From: Myotis daubentonii
Lineage: Eukaryota; Chordata; Mammalia; Chiroptera; Vespertilionidae
DNA: 64,000 nucleotides
Direction: 5' to 3'
Assembly (NCBI RefSeq): GCF_963259705.1
Contig: NC_081840.1
Location: forward strand, 150,658,282 to 150,722,281
Positions 32,398-42,266 of this stretch are shown here, in pieces. The number at the start of each line of letters is the position of its first letter. Position 1 is the first letter of the stretch. The notes beneath the pieces are model-generated. The model was not told where the DNA came from. It saw only the letters and a list, made by a program, of their open reading frames with translations, and searched no databases. The position numbers were made by a program, and so were the translations under genes.

Positions 32398-35300
32398 GTG
32401 AAATAATAAAAGATAAAGGGGGAATAAGTTATTACTTGTATAAGTCTTAGAAAAGGCAGATTCTTATAAGCATTTAACTTTATTATTGACCTGGGGAACA
32501 GATTTACATAAACATTATTTTCAACTTGTTCAAGAATTCAACAGACATGAAGTTTGTGTCTGCCAAAAAGGAGACTCAAAGCCCTCGGTGTTGTTTTTAA
32601 AATAACTTGAGAACATTACCACATAAATTTCAACACTAGAACTTAAAACAAGATTAGTTAAAACAAATTAATCAGATCATACATATTTTAATAATTTTTT
32701 CCAATCAGGATATGAAACCGTATGATTAATAGGAGAAATGAAATCTGTACAACAATGGCTAAAAATATAAAATGATTACATTTAAGATGTTTAAAATTAT
32801 AGGGTTAATAATTTTTATAATATGTACATGACATGAATAGTACATAGCATAATATCATGATTTCTTAAAGGGGGCCTCTTAAACACAACTCTTTGTATTA
32901 TGATTCATAAGCAAAAGAGCATTTCCTTTTCTACTCTTTATTATTCCTGCTATAGCTTATCATGAACAAAATTCTGATAATGGAAATTGTTCTTGCCCTT
33001 GGGGTTGTAAGCTAAGTAAAATAGCAGGTAAGAAATTTATCCCTTGAGTCCTCTAGATTAGAAGTGCAAATTTGATTAGCAAAACATATACCTGCCAATA
33101 AGTGTGTTAGGCTACTCTTGAGTCAAACTAAATATTATCCTCAGGGACTGGCTAAGTGTTGGGCATCGGTTGAGCCTCCAAGAATATAAATTATAAGTGA
33201 AGAGGCTTGAATGATACAACTATTTTTAAAAATATAACCTTAACTAGTTGAAGCTTTTTAAACAGTCTCACAGTAGCTGTTCTCCAGGCAATAGGATTTA
33301 ATGTTGTCAAAAAAGGAAAGAAAACAAAGAAAAAATCGTATCCTCATTAATGAATGCCAAGAATTGGAAACAAAAAGTAACAAACAAGAATTGAAAAGTT
33401 TATTTACTAGTACTCAAAATTTATTTAAAGATGAAACAAACTAGTAAAAATGCTATCATGTAATTCATGAACTTTCACCTCTCATTCATAAAAAATATAT
33501 TAAAAAATTATTGTAATTCCCCAAATACATAACTTGAATAGCAAGACATTTAAAGATGTTTTCCGGATCTTAGCTTAAAGGTACAAAATATTTAACAAAT
33601 AAATCCCATGTTCAGAACAACATAAATTCTGTCTCAGATGTTCATGAATTGGCAATACAAAATAAGACTTTTCCCTATCATGTCTGATACCTTAATTGGT
33701 CACCTGCTTTCATCAGCCATAAAGTTTCAGTGTTTCATTGCCAATTATCAGGATAACTGGGAAGCTTTTAAGATACAAAGTGATAGACCAGGGTTATTTA
33801 ACGTATTTTTAAAATGCATGCATGAACATCTATGAAGATTAATCTCTTGTTGCACTAACTCTCTAAACCTACATGCAGTGACTCTTTAAGAAACCTACTT
33901 ACATTCCCTGGAGGTCACTGAAGGCGGCCCACAGCCAAAATCAGCTCTTTGCCAGTGAGAAAGTACTATTGAAGACTACATGCTTAATTTTAGGAAGTTG
34001 TGCTAATGTGCAGATGAAAATACACATGTAAAACTGTCAATACTGAAGCACTTCACACCAAACTGCACAAAAATGGAATTTCTCATTCCTACACAAGTGA
34101 TTTAGAAGAAGAGACAAATGTTCTTATATTTCATGATGAGTATGTTATATTTCCCTACCTAGACCAGAGAAAAGATGAATAAAAAATAAATCATAAAATG
34201 AAAGGGAATTAAAACAAATGCCAAATTTATGTTGATGAGAAGAAGAAGAATTAGAGAAGAGACACAAAGAAAATTCTGCATCTCTGAACCAACTTGTGAT
34301 AAATATGTGAATTGCCTCCAAGAGATAAAACCAGACCATAGGGAAAAGTGCAGACAAGCACAGAGGACATTGTAGCAAAGTCAGTGAGTACCTGCCACTG
34401 CCCCTGAGTTCAGACATGCCCTAGGGTGGCAGACACATCCTGCTCAGTAGCAGAGAAGCAGTAGGATGCTGACCTGTGTGGCATGGTGCCCTCTTTTGAA
34501 AATAGTCTGTGTTTGCTGTGCTACAAATCCTGACAGAGTTTACTAATCTTGGTGAGTGCTAATTGCTTGAATTCCCTACTGGAAGGGCCATCAGAAAAAT
34601 CTCTAGGACGATGAGGCAATGGGAAGAAATGGGAAGGAATACTCTAAATTCATTTTCTAATGAAAACGTTATAATTTTGTTAAGAGAACCAGGGCTAGGT
34701 GATATAAATGAGCAATTACATGTCAGTGTAAAGAACAAATTTGTTGTCTGGTTATATTTCACAATACCAGCATGACTTTCTTTTGATTGGAGTGAATCTC
34801 ATAGTGTCTGCTGTGTGGTTTATTGTCTCTCAGTCTCAAATTCACCCTTTAACCTGCTCTGTGAAAATGAACCTGGGCCCTTAAAATACTGTTTCTATTG
34901 TCATCTGGCACTGACGCTTTGTCCATCCAGGATCTGGAGAATCACTGCAGAAGCTAAGGGTTTAGCTTTCCAGTTCTGGTTTACTCTGTCTGCGGGCTCC
35001 TACAGTGTGCTTGCATTCCTAAGCACCAGGTTCCTGCAGCGTCTCCTGCTTCCCCAATGCCTGACTCCTGCTCTGCAGGACCCACAAGCCAGCAGCTGTC
35101 CTCTCTACCTCTGATGGTTTTGTAGACATTTCCTCTTCACCTTGGATGGTTCTGTAGCAGAGTGCCTCAGGTGAGACATTGCTTTTTGAACAACTTTCCC
35201 TGGTATAAAAGAGAGTGCAGGGCCTGCAAGCTCTGCCAGCATGGCACCACGATGACTTCCGGGTCATCCGGGGGCATGATGTGCTCTCTCCAACACGGCT

Positions 35301-35700
35301 TGAACTAAAGCCCTAAAGAGGAATCCGCGCTCTTCCTTGGGTACTCTATCTCAGTCTGCAGCTTCCCTAATCTTTTGAGTTTTCTTCTATTATTACATAT
35401 CAATCCTTGTTGCCTCAATCCCCAGTTATAGCTAATAATTCTTAATATTAAACTTTCTTACTCTAATTACCCCAATCTCTGTCTTCATTGGACCCAAACT
35501 GATATATGTTCCTACTAGTTGGCTATTAAAAAGCTTCAAAGTGGTCCTGTTCTACTGAGTGAACCTTTCACTGAGCATTGATTATGTACCATCTGTGTGT
35601 CAACTACTAGGGATATACAATGAACAACCTAGATGCAGACCTTATCCTAGTCTTCAGAAAACATAAACCCCACCTACAGAGATACAATGTAAATAGAGCA
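32398..35700. other. No gene; mostly unassigned sequence
   Basis: AT-rich to about 34.8 kb. A GC-richer block at 34,780-35,515 has a TATA-like 'ctggtataaaagagag' at 35,199 and might be an old LTR of unknown family. At 35,565-35,660, 'gagcattgattatgtaccat' and 'actagggatatacaatgaac' look like an ancient L2/MIR piece. I see no convincing exon. Confidence 0.45.
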
Positions 35701-36339
35701 TCCTATCTAATAAAAGAGAAACATGGTAATTAGCGTATGACTGCTACCCTTCCCATTGGCTAATCAGGGCGATATGCAAATTAACTGTCAGCCAAGATGG
35801 CCGCCGGCAGCCAGGCAGCTTGAAACTAACATGAGGCTTGCTTGCTTCAGTGACAGAGGACTCCAACGTTCCTCACCTGCCTTGCCGGCCTCTGAGCCTG
35901 CAGTTTGAAACATTGTAATAAATATAGAAGCTAAACAAAACCCCAGAAACCTGCTTTCAGCGAGCCAGGATCTGAGAGCTGGAGTTATACATTGTTTCGA
36001 TTATAGAACCCAAACAAACCAGATACCTGCTTTCTGCAGCAGAGGCCTCAGAGCTGGAGCTTCAGAGCTAAAGCTGGCCCAGAATAAACAAAAAAAAAAA
36101 GAAAAAAGGAGTGGTAGGGAGCTTCTGTCACCCGCCAGCCTGAAAACAGCCTTCAGCCCCTCACCCAGACTGGCCAGGCACCCCAGTGGGGACCCCCACC
36201 CTGAAGGGTGTGTGACCAGCTGCAAACAGCCATCATCCCCTCACCCTGGCTGGCCAGGCACCCCAGTGAGGACCCCCACCCTGATCCAGGACACACTTCA
36301 GGGCAAACCAGCCAGTCCCACCCATGCACCAGGCCTCTA
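35701..36339 (+). mobile_element. HeliBat-type Helitron (H), first of a tandem triplet
   Basis: 5' TCCTATCTAATAAAAGAG. The 3' end is 'ccatgcaccaggcctcta', lacking the final G because the next Helitron begins at once. The interior includes a YY1-like AAGATGGCCGCC (35,794), paired blocks on 'gagctggagtt/agagctggagctt', and a duplicated 'ctggccaggcaccccagtg' (36,171 and 36,251). No hairpin arm is visible upstream of GCACC. Confidence 0.85.
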
Positions 36340-37237
36340 TCCTATATAGTAAAAGGGTAATATGCCTCCCAGCACCGGGATCAGTGTGACAGGGGGCAGG
36401 TGGCGATCAGGGGGTTTGGGCCACAACCTCCCTATCGGCCCTGCTCTGTTTGTGACAGGGGAAGGTGCCCCAACCCCCTGATCAGCCCTACTCTGTGCCT
36501 GATAGGGGGGAGCTCCCCAACCCCCTGATCGCCCTGCAGCTCTGTGTGTGACAGGGTGCGGCACCCCAACCCCCCCACCCCACGGGCCCTGCCCTGTGTG
36601 TGATGGGGTAGAGCCATAACCTCCCCATCGGCCCTGCCCTGAGTGTGACAGGGTGCAGCGCCCCAACCCCCTGATCCGCCCTGCTCTGTGTGTGACAGGG
36701 GGCAGTGCCCCAACTCCCCTATCGGCCCTACTCTGTGAGTGACAGGGGGAGCTCCCCAACCCCCTGATCGGCCCTGCTTTGTGCGTGACAGGGTACAGAG
36801 CCCCAACCCCCCTGATAGGCCCTGCTCTGTGAGTGACAGGGGGCAGCGCCCCAACCCCCTGATTGGCCCTACTCTGTGCGTGACAGGGGGTGGCGCCGCA
36901 ACCTCCCCATTGACCCTGCCTTGAGTGTGACAGGGGTGGTGCCCCAACCCCCCAATTGGCCCTACCCTGAGCGTGACTGAGGGTGGTATCGCAACCTCCC
37001 GATCCGCCCTGCTCTGTGCATGACAGGGGTGGCGCTCCAACTCCCCAATCGGCCCTGCTCTGAGCCTGACCAGGGGCTGCACCTAGGGATTGGGCCTGCC
37101 CTCTGCCACCCAGGAGCAGGCCTAAGCCAGCAGGTCGTTATCTCCCGAGGGGTCCCAGACTGCTAGAGGGCACAGGCTGGGCTGAGGGACCCCCACTTCC
37201 CCCTGAGTGCACAAATTTTTGTGCACCGGGCCTCTAG
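36340..37237 (+). mobile_element. HeliBat-type Helitron (I), middle of the triplet
   Basis: 5' TCCTATATAGTAAAAGGGTA, directly after Helitron H. 3' 'gtgcacaaatttttgtgcac' then CGGGCCTCTAG at 37,237. Most of its length is a minisatellite. Confidence 0.92.
36400..37085. repeat. About 49-bp minisatellite in Helitron I
   Basis: Roughly 13-14 degenerate units of 46-50 bp: 'ccccaaccccctgatcggcc' followed by 'ctgctctgtgtgtgacaggg'. A 216-codon frame on the minus strand (36,432-37,082) exists only because the repeat lacks stops in that phase. It is not a gene. Confidence 0.93.
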
Positions 37238-37846
37238 TCCCATATAATAAAAGCCTAATATGCTAAGTGTTCAGTTGTCCAGTCATCCACCCAACCAATC
37301 AAAGTGTAATATGCTAATGATATGCTAAGGCCATTCAAGCACTCACTATGACATTCACTGACCACCAGGGGGCAGATGCCCCAACCAGTAGGTTAGCTTG
37401 CTGCTGGGGTTCAGCTGATCAGGACGGACTGACGGAGACAGGCTGGACATGCCCTGGAGCCCTCCCGCAGTCCCTCTCCAACTGGCCAACCCCCCGCATC
37501 CCTCCCAGCCCTGATTGTGCACGGGTAGGGTCCCTCGACCTGACCTGCATCTCTTGCAATCTGGGACCCCTCGGGGGATCTTGGAGAGCCAGTTTCAGCC
37601 TGATCCCACTCAATGCAGGAGCTGCCCCCTGGTGTTCAGTGCCGCTCAGCCAGAAGCCAGGCTCACGGCTGGCAAGTGCAGCAGCAGTGGTGGGAGCCTC
37701 TCCCACCTCTGTACCAGCACTAAGGATGGCCGACTACAGTCAGACATCCCCTGAGGGCTCCCGGACTGCAAGAGGGTGCAGGCCGGCCAGAGGAGACCCC
37801 CTCCCCTGCCCCCCCAGTGCACGATTTTTGTGTACCAAGCCTCTAG
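37238..37846 (+). mobile_element. HeliBat-type Helitron (J), last of the triplet
   Basis: 5' TCCCATATAATAAAAGCCTA starts at the base after the CTAG of Helitron I. 3' 'gtgcacgatttttgtgtacc' then AAGCCTCTAG at 37,846. It carries the shared 'cactatgacattcactgacc' block with a CTCF-like motif. The 3' half ('catcccctgagggctcccgg') is shared with Helitrons D, I and K. Confidence 0.92.
37359..37377 (+). promoter_or_regulatory. CTCF-like motif in Helitron J
   Basis: TGACCACCAGGGGGCAGAT keeps the CCACCAGGGGGC core of the CTCF consensus intact. Binding is inferred only. Confidence 0.55.
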
Positions 37847-38333
37847 TTGTTGTATAATTTAGTAAGTTCTGGCAGGGGCATAGTAGATATTGAATGAGTA
37901 GGAGAGAGGACTTGGTGAGGGAAGAAGGAAGGCTATCTCCTGAATCATGTGGAAAGATGTTCCACTTCTGGATAGGTGTCTGCATTGTAAGTAAAAATCA
38001 GTGGGAGAAAGTTTCAGGGAGACACAATATTTTAAAATATATGGATTTTGGGAAGATAACATGAAATCTCTCAGGTATTATTAGCTTTCTGTGACTGGAG
38101 ATGTTAAGCAGACATCTGGAGCTTAAGAATCTAAGCAAGCTGTAGGAGCTGTAATCCCACAGGGTTAACCTTGGGACTTCAGTACTGTTTAAGGTGCCCT
38201 AAACTTTTTGATTCTATGACTGTAAAACCAAATCAAAGTTACTGAGTTACAATATACCTGATTTACTCCTGTGCTTCATAGCTTGCTTAATTGTACTTTA
38301 TTCTTACTTAAATATAACAATAAAAATGAAGAG
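37847..38333. other. No recognisable feature
   Basis: Unassigned AT-rich sequence. Confidence 0.45.
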
Positions 38334-38339
38334 TTCATT

Positions 38340-38750
38340 TGTTAAGGGCCGCTGGCAAAAAACACTGTGTTTAATTATGTCGGCTGAAACTCAGAGCGAA
38401 GGCAGAGCCACGCCCTGGGGGCAGACCCGGTCAACAGACTGGGACACCACTCAGTCTGACCTTCCCGCCTAGTGTTAAGGGGATGGATCTCATGATGTCA
38501 CCAGGAACTCAAGGCACACCCAGATGTGATGTAACTTCCTGTTATTCAAGTATTTAATAAACTCCTTCCAGTGCTGGCACTCTCTGTGTCTGTCCCTCTA
38601 TCAGAGGGCAGACGCCACACCCAGCCCAAGCTTTTATTCTATTTTTGTGTCTGTGTTTTCATTTTTCTCTAATCCCCAAAGTGCCTCCAACTTAAAAGAC
38701 GTCTCTCTCTCTCTGTGCTGGACACGGAGAAGAGACCCCAGCCCGGCATA
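38340..38750 (+). mobile_element. Solo class II LTR with 6-bp target duplication
   Basis: Starts TGTTAAGGGCCG. Ends at GGCATA if the flanking TTCATT repeats (38,334-38,339 and 38,751-38,756) are taken as the target duplication. The 411-bp body contains AATAAA at about 38,555 in plus orientation, followed by 'tgctggcactctctgtgtct'. There is no internal region. The 3' edge would be TA instead of the usual CA, so it may have changed by mutation or the edge may be shifted by two bases. Confidence 0.7.
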
Positions 38751-38756
38751 TTCATT

Positions 38757-39216
38757 CTCAATTTATTCTTCAGCCATGTTTTACACATATAATTAGATAT
38801 TTCCTATTGGCAAGAAATATTCAAATCAGTCCTCTAGTTTTCTTAAAACTTCTTTTCCTTTATCAGACACTCATTCTTTCACTTCTATATTAATGACAAT
38901 TAAACAATTTCTCCATTTATTTTATGCAACAAAATGTTCCTAAGTAATGACCCATTTCACACCGTTCTCACATATATCTCGATGTAAGGATTTACTATGT
39001 TTTGTATCAAACCAAATTTTAGTGACTTCTAATAATTTGTTAAAACTTTATTTTAGTATTTACTCTAGAAATTATATCATGCACTCTTAACAGCAGCATA
39101 ATAAAAATTGTTTTCTCCTTTCCCGACCAATGGAAATATCAGAGTCTTAGAAACATTAAAGTGTTTTCTTCTTTTCTAACTTTTACATTTTTGTTATTAT
39201 AAATTTTAGTTCTACA
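38757..39216. other. No recognisable feature
   Basis: AT-rich unassigned sequence. Confidence 0.45.
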
Positions 39217-39218
39217 TA

Positions 39219-39354
39219 TGCAGAGTGAGGCAAAAGTAGATTTATAGTTGTTCATATGGAAAATAATACAATGATTAATAAATAATATTACAAGAATAAA
39301 CTCTATATTTTGTGTACTCACAATTATAAGCTTATTTTTGCCCCACCCTGTCTG
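39219..39354. mobile_element. mariner-type MITE, near intact
   Basis: 136 bp with inverted ends ('gtgaggcaaaagtagattta' and, in reverse, 'gtggggcaaaaataagctta') and TA on both sides (39,217-39,218 and 39,355-39,356). It has the same central sequence as the split copy at 6139-7201. There is no transposase. Confidence 0.88.
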
Positions 39355-39372
39355 TAACATTCATAAAATATT

Positions 39373-41012
39373 GAAGTTCTCCTCAAGATGGCAGAGTAAG
39401 GAAATGCTGTACTTGCCTTCTTTCACAACCACACTAAAATTACAACTAAACTACAGAACAGCCATCATTGAGAACCACCTGAAGTCTTCCTGAACAGAAG
39501 TCCTGTAACAAAAGATATACAGAGGAAGCCAGGTCAAGACTGGTAGGAGGAAGAGAGAGGCAGGAAGGGTTGGTCCCACACCCACATGTGGCATTAAAAA
39601 TTGGGAGGGAGAGCTCGGTTTTGGAGGTCCCTCCTGAGAAGCAAGGGATCTCAGCCCCACACCAAGCTCCCCAGCCCAAAGCACCAGTGCCAAGAAGAGA
39701 AATACTCAACATCTGGCTATACCAGTAAAAACCAGCTTGTCTCTGAGTGAGGTGGAGGGCTGCCCAAGTCCCAGGCACTCTTCCTAAAGGGCCCCCAGGC
39801 CAAATGACTTGCTGACAAACTCACTCCCTTGGAGCTCCAGCACTGGGCAGCAGCTCACAAGGTGCCGGGGGCATATGGAAGGAAACTAAATTGTCTGGCT
39901 TCAGAGGAAGGAGTAGAGAGCTTCTTTCTCCCAGGTAAAACGTGCTGGCAGAGGCCATTGCTCCTCCGCTGAGCCCTTCCCCACAGAGACAGCAGGGAGG
40001 TACCACATCTGCGTCTCCATCAGTCTGGCTAACACCATTCTCTCAACCCTGGTAATTTCCCCGAGACACCACCCCACTCAACCTGCAGGCCCACCCAAGA
40101 CACTTCTAGTGGCTTTTTCATACAAATGGCCTGTCTTGGCTCATGCTGCAGACTTTCCTAAAATCTGTCAAAGGCTTGCAACCCCCAAACAAGCAGCATC
40201 TGGTCTCTTCATGCCCTGTACCTCTTGCTAAGCAGCCCCAAGCCCAGCAGCCAGTCTCAGTTCAGTTTACCCTCTTCCAGGCACCTCCAAGCAGCACAAG
40301 TGGCAACCATCTGCAGATTACTGTAGCTCATACCAGGTGGCCCCAGGCCAGGCACAGGCTGTGGCTGACCTTGGCCTACAACTCCCAAGTGGCTAGCTTC
40401 AGACCACACCAGAGCACCACCCAACCACCTCTACAGAGGACACACTCAAAGGGAAAACTTAGCAGGCACCAAAGTAAATTCTGCTCTGTAGGAACAGTTC
40501 CTGCACATCATTCCCCCCAGAGTGATCATGGACAGTCCTCTCAACCAATCAGCCTAAGGAATCCCTCCCACTGAGGAGCCAACATCAACTATGACAGGAA
40601 GGCACACACAAGGGGCACATTTGAAACACCCAGCTCAGGTATCAGAGAGACAGCACCACCAGGCCCCACAGGACACCTACAGCATAAGGCCACTCTACGA
40701 AGACCTGCAGACATAGCAGCTCTACCTAGAAGCAAACACAGTGAGGCAGCCAAAATGAGGAGAAAAAGAAGCGTGTGCCTAATGAATGAACACAACAAAC
40801 CTCCAGGAGGAGAACTAAAACAACATGGAGACAAGCCACCTACCAGATTCAAACTTCAAAACACTGGTTATAAGAACGCTCAATGATCTCAGTGAGAACT
40901 TCAAGAAAGAGAGAGGAAATATAAAAATGGAGATAGGAAACAAAAGAAGAACCAGTCAGAAATGAAGAATGCAATAATGGAAATGAAGGATACATTAGAG
41001 GCTATATTGTCA
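39373..41012 (+). mobile_element. L1 5' UTR and start of ORF1 region, 3' part missing
   Basis: Opens 'ttctcctcaagatggcagag', the L1 5' end. It runs through a GC-rich 5' UTR of about 1.35 kb that is the reverse of the sequences at 8.6-10.2 kb and 20.5-21.9 kb, then into 'gaacgctcaatgatctcagtg' and 'gaagaaccagtcagaaatga'. It stops at about 41,012 in early ORF1. No protein frame is intact. Confidence 0.85.
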
Positions 41013-41142
41013 AAGTGTGCAGATTCCTTATAGATGAGCGTACTGCTGCTCCCATGCTACGTTGCAGGATGTGTCTGCCGCCTCAGTACATGTCTTCAAC
41101 TGCATTTTCAGTGTGGGCTTCCTCTATTCAGTAAGTCTAGCT

Positions 41143-41355
41143 TAGGTGATCCATGGTCCACCTTTTATCTGCCAAGGGCCATTTTGATATTTATAATGTC
41201 ATTCACAGGCTGTCCAAAATTATCAACTTAAAAGTTAGCCTGCTGTATTTGGTCAAACCTTTAATTAACTCACCCCTAATTCTAGCCCTCCAGGGCCAGA
41301 CCAAATGATTTGGAGGGACTTATACAGCCCGTGGGCCAGACAATCCCCGCACCTG
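41143..41355 (+). mobile_element. hAT-like MITE, degraded 5' end
   Basis: Contains 'ctgccaagggccattttgat', 'aaaattatcaacttaaaagt', 'tagcctgctgtatttggtca' and 'gcccgtgggccagacaatcc', ending CCGCACCTG. This agrees with a mammalian hAT MITE whose ends are CAGGGGTGG/CCACCCCTG. The left end is too decayed to confirm the 8-bp duplication. Confidence 0.55.
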
Positions 41356-41544
41356 ATATAAGATAACCAGATATAGAATGACCTCTTGTTATCTGTGCTT
41401 GTGCTTTAAATTCAAATGTATCCCTCAGGGTGCCAATGGCTTATCACGATTAGACATATTGTAATAAATTTCCATTTGCTTTTTAAAACTTCCCTTTCAA
41501 CCCAGAGCTGGAGTTGCTGATCATGGTAAGGAATTATGGAAATG

Positions 41545-41750
41545 AATAACTGTCTTCTGAGTGCTAGGAAATTTGCTAGGCACAGTCTATACTTTATATC
41601 TAATAAACTCCGCTCAACATGCAGAAGAGCTATCACCACTCCTTCTTGTAAATGAACAAACAGAAAGCTGGTAAGTGGCAGAACTAATATCTGAACACAG
41701 ATCTTTCTTGATCCCAAAATCCATGACCATCTCACACCATTATCTCACCT
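41545..41750 (-). mobile_element. MIR SINE, minus strand
   Basis: On the plus strand, 'gagtgctaggaaatttgcta', 'acaaacagaaagctggtaag' and 'tggcagaactaatatctgaa' followed by 'ccatgaccatctcacac' match the reversed MIR over about 200 bp. It is one of the better-preserved MIRs here. Confidence 0.75.
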
Positions 41751-42217
41751 TTTTGGCCATTGTGATGTATGATTATGATTTCAAAGACTATTTAAAGATA
41801 CTGTGCTTGGTATGGTGTTAAACATTTTGTGCTGAACCTGTTCTTTAGGGATTGAGATGTAGCAAATAGAATAAATGCCATCAGCCAGAGCGTGTGTGAA
41901 GTAAATATAATTCTCCCCAGCAAAAGAGCACATGTTTTGTTGTCCAGTGAAATCTTTGATTGTGCCCTCCTCTGAGTCAGAAACACATCAAAAGTTAGCC
42001 AAGCTTTCTCCATCTGATAGCATGACCTGTGGGTGTTTTTATGGGGCAGATGTGGGTATTTTCCTTCTTCTTAAGGGTTATGCCTCAAGCAATTGTCATT
42101 CTTCCCCCAATTATCTTAACAGTGATTTCCAAAGGCATAAAAATATAATTTTAATGCTGTCATTTGCTCCACATTGCCCTTGGCATAGAAGGCACAGAAA
42201 TTACATAAAAAAGCATC

Positions 42218-42266
<49 letters not shown>

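Noticed and set aside
36432..37082. 216-codon minus-strand frame
   Set aside because: Made entirely of the Helitron minisatellite. Periodic peptide, no start context, no family.
36400..37085. CRISPR-like alternation of repeats
   Set aside because: Units are degenerate and contiguous with no unique spacers. This is a minisatellite in a mammalian transposon.
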